A stretch of 60,548 bases of DNA from Clostridia bacterium (lineage in GTDB: Bacteria > Bacillota > Clostridia > Acetivibrionales > STF1-152), in assembly GCA_028280575.1 (NCBI GenBank), contig JANQLN010000078.1:1-60548 (forward strand), in the 5' to 3' direction. A program made the translations under genes and the position numbers. Below, one piece after another: positions 9,010-16,618 of this stretch. Position 1 is the first letter of the stretch; the number at the start of each line of letters is the position of its first letter. Below the pieces are notes generated by a model that was not told where the DNA came from, did no database searches, and worked only from the letters and a program-made list of their open reading frames with translations.

Positions 9010-10329
9010 ATGAATATTTTTGAAAGTATTATATTGTTATTGTCAACCGTAATCAATTTTTCATTGCAGGGAGCAATCGCTCTTTTTATATTTAAAAAAA
9101 ATTACAAATATACACATCTGGTGATTTTTTCTATCGTTAATGCCCTTTTCAGGGAAACCCTTGCTTATGCCAGTCCCCAATACAATCCGGCCCTGTACAT
9201 TATAATGTATGCGGCTGTAATGGTATTAACACTGAGGTTTATTTTAAAGATAGGCTTTGTGTACGGGGTAATTTCATTTTTTATTCTTATGATACTTAGC
9301 TCTATCGTTGAGTTTCTTGCCATGACCGTAGCCAATTTGACATTTTCCAGCATAGATGACATTACCAGGCTCACTTCAAGTTTTCTGATATTGGTTCTGT
9401 TAAAAAACCAGGCAAACTTATTTTTCCTTGTAGTCGTTTATATAGTAAGATATTCAAAGCTTAATATGGATTTTACCGCTCAATATGACAGCAGAAGATG
9501 GACCCACCTCATATTGAATTTTGCAATTGTTACGGCAGTCATAGTACCCAATATGTTATTCTTCCAGCAAAATATAATAGACTATCCCCTCGGACTTATT
9601 ATATTCAATGCGGCAGCAATATCCGTAATGTTTTTCTTATGCATACATAATATAAAAAAGACCTATAAACTAAAGGTTCAGCAGCAGGAGCTGGTATTTC
9701 AAGAGCTGCAGATAAAAACCCTCGAGGATCTGGTATACAAGCTTAAGGGCTTCAAGCATGATTTAAGCAATATGATAAGTGTCATTGGAGGTTATATTAA
9801 GCTAAACGACATAGAAGGTTTAAAAAAATACCATGAATGTATGCAAAACGAATGCAGGGAAATCAATAATATTCTTCCCCTAAACACTTATTTAAAGGAC
9901 ACTCCTGCCATATACGGAATGCTTCTTGCAAAAATATCCTATGCCCAGATAAGCAACATCAATTTTAATTTAAATATTACCCATTCCGTCAAGGTTTCGA
10001 AAATGCCTGTTTACGAATTTTGCAAGGTTTTTGGCATAATGCTGGATAATGCACTGGAAGCGGCTGAAAAAAGCGAGCAAAAGTTCTTGGAGCTTATTAT
10101 CCATAAAAAGAACAGCAAACTCATAATAACAATTTCAAACTCCTATGACGGGGAAATAGATTTGGAAAAAATATATGAGGACGGCTATTCTACAAAAGTT
10201 GAACACAGCGGATTCGGCCTCTGGGAAGTGAAAAACATTTTATCCAAATGCAAAGATTGCAGGCTTGAGACCTTCAAAAATGATATGCTTTTTACCCAGC
10301 AGCTTGTTATTAACTGCGATAAGGCCTAG
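9010..10329 (+). CDS. agrC: AgrC-like GHKL sensor histidine kinase
   Basis: A 439-residue polytopic sensor kinase. The first ~215 residues form about six or seven membrane segments, as in AgrC receptors. A signalling helix follows, then the phospho-acceptor region FKHDLSNMISVIGGY with His250, and a GHKL ATPase with the N-box LDNALEAA (Asn347) and the G-box SGFGLW (400-405). AGGCAGGAAG precedes the ATG. It converges on agrD/agrB with a shared hairpin between. By family it should sense the AgrD-derived peptide and phosphorylate an AgrA-type regulator, but no such regulator is in the window. Confidence 0.85.
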   Translation: MNIFESIILLLSTVINFSLQGAIALFIFKKNYKYTHLVIFSIVNALFRETLAYASPQYNPALYIIMYAAVMVLTLRFILKIGFVYGVISFFILMILSSIVEFLAMTVANLTFSSIDDITRLTSSFLILVLLKNQANLFFLVVVYIVRYSKLNMDFTAQYDSRRWTHLILNFAIVTAVIVPNMLFFQQNIIDYPLGLIIFNAAAISVMFFLCIHNIKKTYKLKVQQQELVFQELQIKTLEDLVYKLKGFKHDLSNMISVIGGYIKLNDIEGLKKYHECMQNECREINNILPLNTYLKDTPAIYGMLLAKISYAQISNINFNLNITHSVKVSKMPVYEFCKVFGIMLDNALEAAEKSEQKFLELIIHKKNSKLIITISNSYDGEIDLEKIYEDGYSTKVEHSGFGLWEVKNILSKCKDCRLETFKNDMLFTQQLVINCDKA

Positions 10330-10376
10330 GAGCCTGTGACAGAACTCCTAGGAGTCCGGGCGGACTCCTAGGCCTT
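10321..10376. terminator. Bidirectional hairpin between agrC and agrD
   Basis: AAGGCCTAGGAG at the left is matched by CTCCTAGGCCTT at the right, with an inner CTCCTAGGAGTCCG / CGGACTCCTAGG pairing that allows alternative folds. It begins within the last codons of agrC and ends before the agrD stop, so it can separate the two converging transcripts. It lacks a clear T-run, so termination is inferred. Confidence 0.55.
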
Positions 10377-10394
10377 ACCGGCAATTATGCGTTA

Positions 10395-10532
10395 TTATTT
10401 AAGTATTGATTTAGGAGCCTTTGGCTGGTAAAGTATCCATGGAGGACTGGCATAAGCTACCGATGCCGCTAAAAAAGTGGCAAATGCAGCCATAAGACCT
10501 AGAACCAGCGGTATCAATTTTCTTTTCCTCAT
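10395..10532 (-). CDS. agrD: AgrD-like autoinducer prepeptide without cysteine
   Basis: A 45-residue peptide with a basic start (MRKRK), a hydrophobic amphipathic helix and the C-terminal block SPPWILYQPKAPKS, whose YQPxxP pattern is typical of clostridial cyclic-lactone prepeptides. The ATG at 10532 has a strong AAAGGAGGTG site; a longer frame reaching 10610 does not. Other AgrD peptides carry Cys (or rarely Ser) at the ring-closing position just before the hydrophobic core. Here there is no Cys anywhere, and Ser29 is the only candidate. AgrB lies 81 bases upstream on the same strand and should process it. Confidence 0.8.
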   Translation of the reverse strand: MRKRKLIPLVLGLMAAFATFLAASVAYASPPWILYQPKAPKSILK

Positions 10533-10613
10533 AAGAGCACCTCCTTTCACAGCATTATGGCAGTTGTGCGGTGCAGCCAGGTCGGGCAGATTAGTGATCC
10601 CGGAATGCACTTA

Positions 10614-11219
10614 TCATGTCATTGAAGCGTTGCTTTTTCGGCATTTGAGTATTTTGTAACCTAAAGGCGTAATCATAAATGTTACCGGAATTATGCTAAA
10701 TAAGATTATATTATAGTATACCGGGCTGTACCTCCATATAAAAACAGCCGCTCCATGATACACAATAAGAATACAGGCTGCAATTATCTTCCGCTTTACA
10801 AAATGTTTTTTGGTTATTATGGGCCTGTCCTCCGTATCACCCGGAGCGTACCTTAAAAATATGGATAAATTAACGGGAAGCAATATTAATGAAAGTAAAA
10901 CGCCGGCCGGCTCTAAAAAGACAGAAGCTGTAATGACAGCGGCCAGCAGAGACAAATATGTCAATCCGCATAGAATCCTGGTGCTGGCGTGGGCACCTCC
11001 CCCAAATGCTCTCAGGCTGGAATATACCAAAAAGGAAACAAGTGTGTATCCTAAAGTGCCGGTAATCAATGAAAGCCCCAGAACAATTGTAAGAATAAAC
11101 AGCTGGTATATCATTATATCAAAGCCATACCTTATAACATTCTCTTGTTCGTCGGTCAATTCCTTTTGTAAATTGTTTTTAACCATAGATGTGACTTTAC
11201 TTGCAATACCCTCAATCAT
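10614..11219 (-). CDS. agrB: AgrB accessory gene regulator protease/exporter
   Basis: A 201-residue membrane endopeptidase with about five or six membrane segments that cleaves and cyclises AgrD. The catalytic pair is intact: RAFGGGAHAS gives His77 and RILCGLTY gives Cys84, matching the numbering known for Staphylococcus AgrB. AGGAGG lies before the ATG. A good promoter is visible at 11265-11293. Gene order agrB-agrD on one strand with agrC converging differs from the staphylococcal agrBDCA order. Identification is firm; the peptide it handles is unusual. Confidence 0.93.
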   Translation of the reverse strand: MIEGIASKVTSMVKNNLQKELTDEQENVIRYGFDIMIYQLFILTIVLGLSLITGTLGYTLVSFLVYSSLRAFGGGAHASTRILCGLTYLSLLAAVITASVFLEPAGVLLSLILLPVNLSIFLRYAPGDTEDRPIITKKHFVKRKIIAACILIVYHGAAVFIWRYSPVYYNIILFSIIPVTFMITPLGYKILKCRKSNASMT

Positions 11220-11264
11220 CAGAAATTTCCTCCTGGGATTTTAAGTCGGTACCTGCATAAATAT

Positions 11265-11293
11265 ATTATATTATAATTAATTATGTAATACAA
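11265..11293 (-). promoter_or_regulatory. Predicted sigma-A promoter for agrBD
   Basis: On the minus strand TTGTAT (11293-11288) is followed by a 17-base spacer and a perfect TATAAT (11270-11265). This would start transcription about 40 bases before the agrB ATG at 11219. Confidence 0.5.
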
Positions 11294-11346
11294 GAATTAT
11301 TTTCCAACAAAATAGTCAATAATGTGACAATTTTCGACTTTTTTTC

Positions 11347-11510
11347 TAGTGGTCTGTAGCACATGAGCTTTAGGGTTGAATTGCAGTAGATTTTTTCGTA
11401 TTACAAGGCGGAGGATTGAGGAATACTGACGTATTCCGATTGACGACAACGAAGTAATACGGAAAAATATACTGTAAGATACCCTAAAGATTATGTGTTA
11501 CAGACCACTA
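11347..11510. mobile_element. MITE-like palindromic element, 164 bp
   Basis: The two ends are inverted copies: TAGTGGTCTGTAGCACATGA at the left and TTATGTGTTACAGACCACTA at the right. The match extends inward through TTTAGGGT/ACCCTAAA, the TGCAGTAGATTTTTTCGTAT / ATACGGAAAAATATACTG arms, and a central GAATACTGACGTATTC. The outermost TA on each side fits a TA target duplication, as made by IS630/mariner-type transposases. It has no coding capacity and sits between the agrB promoter and the GGDEF gene. Relation to a specific transposase is inference. Confidence 0.7.
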
Positions 11511-11705
11511 AATATTTATGTTAATACAAAAGACCTGTTATACCGATAAATATATTGTGGAAAAAGTTTGGCAGCGGTGGGCCGGCGGTTCCTTGAGAAG
11601 CAGGCCGGACAGGCAGCGAATACAGGGTGTTTAAAAGAAGGTGTTTGCGGATTTGCCCCCATTGGATTCAGATAAAAGTAAACAATAGCTCGGAGGGTCA
11701 TAATA

Positions 11706-12524
11706 TTGGAAAAAGCAACGGTAAGCAAAAAATACAGAACAAGCCTGTACGATTCAAATTTTGATGTGGTCAGGATTACTGATCCCGGCAAAAAAGAAAT
11801 AGTCAGCCTGGAAGTTTTTACGGATGAACTTGAAGATAGTTCCTGCTTTTTTGAAATTGAAGATAACCCGGAAATCAAAAATGCAAATGAAAAAAAGGCA
11901 GTTATTGATATACGCCGGATAGGCAGCTGCATATACATGGTTACAACAGCTCCGCTTACAATGAATAAAAGAAGATACAAAATGGAGCTTTTCAAAAACC
12001 TTTCCGCATCCTATGAAAATGCGAAAATTGAAGCGGTAAAGGATTACCTGACGGACCTTTATAACAGGAGATATATTGACGAAAGGCTTCCTCTGGATAT
12101 GATTAAAAGCAAGCATTTAAAAATGCCTTTATCATTGATACTTGTTGATATTGATTTTTTTAAAAATATAAACGACACATACGGGCATGTGGCAGGTGAT
12201 TTCATGCTGAAAGAAATAGCCGGCCTGCTTCGCTCCTCTATAAGAAGCAGCCAGGACTGGCTCGCAAGATACGGCGGAGAAGAATTTCTTATTTGCCTTA
12301 ACGGGGCAAATTTAGATATAGCCTGCAATGTAGCGGAAAAATTAAGGCACATAACCCAGTCAAGAATTTTCATATACAAGGGGGCAAGGATAAGGCTGAC
12401 TGCCAGCTTTGGAGTGGCTTCTACCGATTGTCTAATAAACCCCACACCTGAAAAGCTTATTTCACTGGTTGACGAAAAGCTCTACCACGCAAAAAGAAAC
12501 GGCAGAAACATTGTGGCAAGCTAA
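11706..12524 (+). CDS. Diguanylate cyclase (GGDEF domain)
   Basis: A 272-residue protein that should make c-di-GMP from two GTP. The N-terminal ~105 residues form an unrecognised mainly beta sensory region. The C-terminal cyclase domain (about 110-272) has DYLTDLYNRRY at its start and an intact RYGGEEF signature. The RxxD feedback site is not canonical, since the Arg is one residue out of place. The start is TTG at 11706 with CGGAGGGT six bases before. Its stop overlaps the convergent VanZ-like stop by a few bases. It is the second c-di-GMP gene near the agr locus. Confidence 0.88.
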   Translation: MEKATVSKKYRTSLYDSNFDVVRITDPGKKEIVSLEVFTDELEDSSCFFEIEDNPEIKNANEKKAVIDIRRIGSCIYMVTTAPLTMNKRRYKMELFKNLSASYENAKIEAVKDYLTDLYNRRYIDERLPLDMIKSKHLKMPLSLILVDIDFFKNINDTYGHVAGDFMLKEIAGLLRSSIRSSQDWLARYGGEEFLICLNGANLDIACNVAEKLRHITQSRIFIYKGARIRLTASFGVASTDCLINPTPEKLISLVDEKLYHAKRNGRNIVAS

Positions 12525-13015
12525 CTTTTCTTTTTCAATCTGTCCCGCTGCTTTATAAGCCTTGCCAGAAGGATAGCTGCCCCGCTTCCTGCGGAATCAA
12601 TTATTACATCCGTAATTGACCCATGCCTGCCAGGTACAAAAAGCTGGTGGAGCTCGTCGGATGCGGCATAGACAACACAAAAAACAAATGGCAGGATTAT
12701 CCGGTGCCCAAGCCCCATACTGTACCATGTCAAAAAAACCAGTATTCCCAGTATGAAATACTCTATAAAGTGTGCAAGCTTCCTTATTAAGATCCCTTCA
12801 AGGATAATATCTAAAATTACACCGGGAGGATTTTTCCCAAATAAAAAATTAAATACATATATAACGAAGGAAACGACAGAATCACTCAAGCCCGCAGAGT
12901 CGTCCCCTTGTTTAGACGACATGTAAAAAATAAATCCCATCCATATCAATGTAAGTATAAAGAATTTAGCTGCATTTTTCTTTTTAAAACAATCCAGTAT
13001 CTTACCAATTCCCAT
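12521..13015 (-). CDS. VanZ-like family membrane protein
   Basis: A 164-residue protein with four membrane segments. Family motifs are KLAHFIEYFILG (about 73-84), DELHQLFVPGRHGSITDVIIDSAG (mid to late) and an early FYMSSKQG. VanZ-like proteins are widespread in Firmicutes; one confers low-level teicoplanin resistance, but most have no proven role. AGGGGA precedes the ATG at an acceptable distance. The gene is convergent with the GGDEF gene and shares the CTAA stop bases with it. Resistance should not be assumed. Confidence 0.85.
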   Translation of the reverse strand: MGIGKILDCFKKKNAAKFFILTLIWMGFIFYMSSKQGDDSAGLSDSVVSFVIYVFNFLFGKNPPGVILDIILEGILIRKLAHFIEYFILGILVFLTWYSMGLGHRIILPFVFCVVYAASDELHQLFVPGRHGSITDVIIDSAGSGAAILLARLIKQRDRLKKKS

Positions 13016-13134
13016 TTAGCATATTCCCCTTGTATTAAAGCACTCTTTAAACTATACATTATTTACTTTTAACTGTAAACTGCTTGTAAGACAAACGAAA
13101 TAAATATTTACTTGATTTTTACAAGTAATCCCGT

Positions 13135-13220
13135 AATTTGAGTTTTCCCATTTTTAACATTTGATAAATGCTTCATACTATATGCATAAATCTTATCAAA
13201 AAAATGGTAAAACTCAAATT
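13135..13220. repeat. Long imperfect hairpin between VanZ-like gene and small membrane gene
   Basis: AATTTGAGTTTTCCCATTTT near the left is matched by AAAATGGTAAAACTCAAATT at the right. A second stem (TTGATAA/TTATCAA) and ATGC/GCAT near the loop extend it. The fold spans 86 bases of otherwise empty AT-rich intergenic DNA. It could be a small palindromic element or a structured RNA; it has no T-run to support a terminator. Confidence 0.45.
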
Positions 13221-13291
13221 CTCGGAAATATTGCATTTTGTAGTGTTTTGTATTAATATATAGATATATATAGATTGTATGGTGAAATGCT

Positions 13292-13519
13292 ATGAAAAAG
13301 GTTCATGTTCAAAAGTCAGGCTGGAACTGGCGTGCTTTTTTAGCGGGTCCGTTCTGGTATTTGCACAGGAAAATGTTTTTGCAGGGAATTTTGATGATTC
13401 TGATTACTATTCTCTCAGCAGGGATTTTATTGATTCCTGTATGGATTTACTGCGGTATAAAAGGTAACAGTAACTTTTATCATCATTTAAAAAAGCATAA
13501 TGTCTATATAAGAAACTAA
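13292..13519 (+). CDS. Small DUF2628-like membrane protein
   Basis: A 75-residue protein with WNWRAFLAGPFWYLHRKMF followed by one or two hydrophobic segments (about 30-55) and a basic tail ending HLKKHNVYIRN. The pattern NWxAFxxGPxWxxxRKM is the hallmark of the small DUF2628 membrane family. The ribosome site is weak (TGGTG). The gene stands alone and converges with the nucleotide-sugar dehydrogenase, 14 bases apart. Function is unknown. Confidence 0.65.
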   Translation: MKKVHVQKSGWNWRAFLAGPFWYLHRKMFLQGILMILITILSAGILLIPVWIYCGIKGNSNFYHHLKKHNVYIRN

Positions 13520-13533
13520 AAAATCGGGAGCTG

Positions 13534-14853
13534 CTATAACCTCCAGTATATATACCCCATGTTTTCCGCTTCCTTTTTATTAAAAATCCCTTTGATGTCT
13601 ATCAGTACATTATTGTTTTTTTCTCCCTTTTTAAACATTGGCTTGATATCCCCTGGGCCGATACGGACAAACTCTTTATGGGATACCGCAAATACTGCGG
13701 CATCAATGTCCCTTACATCGTTAATGCTTTTTAAATCTATCCCATATTCATTCTGTACTTCCTCCCTGCCCGCTACAGGGTCTACTACCACTATATCCAT
13801 ACCGTATTCCTTAAGCTCGTTTATAATATCCACCACTTTTGTATTCCTTGAATCAGGACAGTTTTCCTTAAATGTTATTCCAAAAACCGCAGCTTTTGCG
13901 CCCTTTATTTGCTTATCGGCTAAAATAAGCTTTTTTACTACATTTTCAGCTACAAATTTGCCCATGTCATCATTAATCCTTCTGCCCGAGAGTATAATCT
14001 GGGAATGGTAACCCAACTCCTCAGCCTTATAAATAAAATAATACGGATCTATGCCTATACAGTGCCCTCCCACCAGGCCCGGGCTGAATTTGAGAAAATT
14101 CCATTTGGTTCCTGCCGCTTCCAAAACGGCCTTTGTGTCAATCCCCATCTTGTTAAAAACAATGGACAGCTCGTTCATGAATGCAATATTAATATCTCTT
14201 TGCGCATTTTCAATTACCTTTGCAGCTTCCGCCACTTTTATACTTTCGGCCCTGTGTACCCCTGCCTCTATAATCATCTCATAAACCTTTGCAATTATCT
14301 CAAGGGATTGTGGATCCATACCTGAAACTATTTTTACAATAGTCTCCAGCCTGTTAATCTTATCCCCCGGATTTATCCGCTCAGGAGAATATCCTATTTT
14401 AAAATCAACTCCGCATTTAAGTCCTGACTCTTCCTCAAGTATAGGTACGCACACATCTTCCGTAACCCCGGGGTATACGGTGGATTCATATACAATAACA
14501 GCGTCTTTAACAAGGTTTCTGCCTGCTGTCCTGCTTGCATTTATTACAGGAGTAAGATCAGGTGTCTTATCCGCACAAACCGGTGTAGGAACTGCCACAA
14601 TAAGGAATTTACAGCTTTGAAGCTCTCCTTCATCCCAGGTAAAATGTATTGACGTTTCTTTTAACCGGTCATTTCCAACCTGGTTAGTAGCATCAATGCC
14701 TTCTAAATATCTCTTTACCTTTTCCCTGTTAATATCAAATCCGACCACACAAGCATGCTTAGAAAGTGCCGCTGCTATAGGCAGTCCTACATATCCCAGC
14801 CCAATAACCCCTATTTTTTCTTTTTTGTTTTTTATCTTTTCATAAAGATTCAA
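13534..14853 (-). CDS. UDP-N-acetyl-hexosamine (ManNAc/GlcNAc-type) dehydrogenase
   Basis: A 439-residue nucleotide-sugar dehydrogenase of the WecC/WbpA/TuaD-like group, which oxidises C6 of a UDP-amino sugar to the uronic acid. It shows GVIGLGYVGLP (about 15-25), VPTPV...KTPDL, ESTVYPGVTED and GYSPERINPGD. LVGGHCIGIDPYYF places the catalytic Cys at 265. I chose the TTG at 14853, preceded by AGGAGGG at eight bases; the longer frame to 14985 would overlap the cpsB gene and add 44 unrelated residues. A decayed homolog lies at 59025-60347. The exact substrate is not readable. Confidence 0.88.
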   Translation of the reverse strand: MNLYEKIKNKKEKIGVIGLGYVGLPIAAALSKHACVVGFDINREKVKRYLEGIDATNQVGNDRLKETSIHFTWDEGELQSCKFLIVAVPTPVCADKTPDLTPVINASRTAGRNLVKDAVIVYESTVYPGVTEDVCVPILEEESGLKCGVDFKIGYSPERINPGDKINRLETIVKIVSGMDPQSLEIIAKVYEMIIEAGVHRAESIKVAEAAKVIENAQRDINIAFMNELSIVFNKMGIDTKAVLEAAGTKWNFLKFSPGLVGGHCIGIDPYYFIYKAEELGYHSQIILSGRRINDDMGKFVAENVVKKLILADKQIKGAKAAVFGITFKENCPDSRNTKVVDIINELKEYGMDIVVVDPVAGREEVQNEYGIDLKSINDVRDIDAAVFAVSHKEFVRIGPGDIKPMFKKGEKNNNVLIDIKGIFNKKEAENMGYIYWRL

Positions 14854-14935
14854 AAAAAACCCTCCTAAATTACTTGCACAGCACTTTACTTCCTGCTTTT
14901 CTTTAACTTTTTCCTGCCGGGATCCTCCAGCAGTT

Positions 14936-15739
14936 CTAGGAACGCCCCCACAGCCCGTTAATTTTAAGCCATTTCCACTGCTCAAGCCTTCTTTTCCTTT
15001 TTATTTCAACAGGCTCTAAAGCCTCTATGGCTTCATCCTTTAACACATTAATACCATTTTTGCAAAAAAGGATATCTGCCTTTTCCTGTCCGAAATGCTC
15101 TTTTACAATTTCGTTTGCCTCTTTCAGCCTGGGAGACCTTCCCCTGCAGCTGTGGGCATCTGTGGCTGCAAAATGCACCTGATTGTGCTTTATGAAAAGC
15201 ATAGCCGTCTCTTTTACCTTCCTGCCGAATACCCCGGTAATGCTTGACGAATTCACCTGGGCTAAACAGCCTCTATTCAAAAAATCAATAAGCATTTCAG
15301 GTTTTTCAATCAAAGCAATGTTTCTTTCAGGGTGGGCTATAATAGGCACAAGCCCTCTTATAAATATATCATAAAGTACTTTATTTGCACAGTGGGGTAT
15401 CTCCGTCATGGGAAATTCCACAAGTATATACCTAGACCCTGCAAGGGTATGAATCGTTCCCTTGTCCAGAAGCTCGGGCACCGAAGCATCAAGATATACT
15501 TCATTTCCCGGATGTATATTAATATCTATTCCCTTATTCTTAAGGGCCCGTAAAAGCCTTGCTGCTTTCCCATCCACCCTGGACCTGTCATTTTCAGTAT
15601 CATAGCTTATATAATGAGGTGTTGCAATTATATCCTTAATTCCATTATCCCGTGCCATCCTGGCCATATCTATTGAAACATCAAGGTTTTCAGGCCCGTC
15701 ATCCAATCCGGGCAGTATATGTGAATGTATATCAACCAT
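14936..15739 (-). CDS. CpsB/CapC-type tyrosine-protein phosphatase (PHP family)
   Basis: A 267-residue manganese-dependent phosphatase that removes phosphate from BY-kinase tyrosine tails and so controls polysaccharide output. PHP motifs are present: DIHSHILPGLDDGPEN (3-18), ATPHYI, AHPERN and ATDAHSCRGRSPRL. These supply the metal-binding His/Asp residues. No signal peptide is seen, as expected for a cytoplasmic enzyme. It lies upstream of the nucleotide-sugar dehydrogenase and downstream of the SLH and kinase genes on the same strand, consistent with one envelope-polysaccharide module. Confidence 0.92.
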   Translation of the reverse strand: MVDIHSHILPGLDDGPENLDVSIDMARMARDNGIKDIIATPHYISYDTENDRSRVDGKAARLLRALKNKGIDINIHPGNEVYLDASVPELLDKGTIHTLAGSRYILVEFPMTEIPHCANKVLYDIFIRGLVPIIAHPERNIALIEKPEMLIDFLNRGCLAQVNSSSITGVFGRKVKETAMLFIKHNQVHFAATDAHSCRGRSPRLKEANEIVKEHFGQEKADILFCKNGINVLKDEAIEALEPVEIKRKRRLEQWKWLKINGLWGRS

Positions 15740-15774
15740 TACTTAATATCAGCCTTTCTTTTATTAGCTGTAAA

Positions 15775-16503
15775 TTACTTCTGTTTCATATATTTACTAT
15801 AAATTTCTTTAATTATTTTTACTTCTTCATCACTGAATTTCTCATAAACCATCCTTTTGGCTTCTTCCTTTTCCTCATCACTTACTCCGCCGTCAAGCAT
15901 TTTTTTAAGCATTTCAATGTCATCCTTGGACAGCTTTGATAAAACCAGCTTCAAAGCCCTGACCCTGTCGGCCAATGTTACCTTGCTCTGAATACTGCTT
16001 ATCTGCTCCTGGCTGTAAGCTCCGGCCTGTAAGGGCTCCTCTTCACCTACGGTCCCGGGACTCTCCATACTTTCTTCTGTTTTTTTACTCTCTTTTGTCC
16101 CGCTGTTTTCTTTTATGGTCTGCTCCTCCTGGGAATCAGGCACCACTTTTTTTCTATCCTCACCAGCAAGGGACTTTGTTGCATTTGGTGCAATATCCCG
16201 GGTTTCTTCCGGCATCCCTCCCTGTTCACTCTCGGAACTGCCTTCATCAGCTTCCAAAGCTCCGGCAGTGTCGGAAGGCCCATTATTAACTGACTGTCCG
16301 CTAATATCCGAACCGGTCTCAACAATATCTTTTAAATCTGCTTCATTTTCACTGCCGTTATCAAGCTCGGTACCTATGCTCGAAGCCCTTGAACCGGCAA
16401 GCAGGTTTTGGGGCAGCATATCACTTAATTTCCGGAAGGCAAATACCCCGGCAGCTGCAGCTATTAAAATGCAAGATATTACAACGATTACTATTTTCCT
16501 CAT
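15775..16503 (-). CDS. Membrane-anchored acidic protein of unknown function
   Basis: A 242-residue protein with one N-terminal membrane helix (about 4-22). A long low-complexity linker (about 35-165) follows, rich in Glu, Ser, Gly and Lys. The C-terminus is a compact helical domain (about 170-242) rich in charged residues and containing two acidic amphipathic repeats, LSKDDIEMLKKMLDGGVSDE and a FSDEEVKIIKEIY segment. I do not recognise a family. AGGAGAG precedes the ATG. Its place between the CpsB phosphatase and SLH genes suggests an envelope role, with the tail probably outside the membrane. Confidence 0.75.
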   Translation of the reverse strand: MRKIVIVVISCILIAAAAGVFAFRKLSDMLPQNLLAGSRASSIGTELDNGSENEADLKDIVETGSDISGQSVNNGPSDTAGALEADEGSSESEQGGMPEETRDIAPNATKSLAGEDRKKVVPDSQEEQTIKENSGTKESKKTEESMESPGTVGEEEPLQAGAYSQEQISSIQSKVTLADRVRALKLVLSKLSKDDIEMLKKMLDGGVSDEEKEEAKRMVYEKFSDEEVKIIKEIYSKYMKQK

Positions 16504-16562
16504 CCAACTCTCCTATATGCCAGAAAACGGTCTGCTCCATGCTGAATATAAAAAATTCCTTT

Positions 16563-16601
16563 GAAAAAGACGGGAGATAATTATATTATTACCCTCCCGT
16601 C
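16563..16601 (-). terminator. Rho-independent terminator after the SLH gene
   Basis: Read on the minus strand, GACGGGAG and CTCCCGTC form an 8-bp stem around an AT-rich loop and are followed by TTTTTC. It lies just beyond the SLH-protein stop and separates it from the acidic anchored-protein gene. Confidence 0.7.
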
Positions 16602-16618
16602 CATATCCAAACCGTATT

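Noticed and set aside
10533..10610. Longer in-frame start for agrD giving 71 residues
   Set aside because: The strong AAAGGAGGTG site directly precedes the internal ATG at 10532, and the added residues are unlike AgrD.
14854..14985. N-terminal extension of the nucleotide-sugar dehydrogenase
   Set aside because: AGGAGGG lies just before the TTG at 14853, and the extension has no family resemblance.
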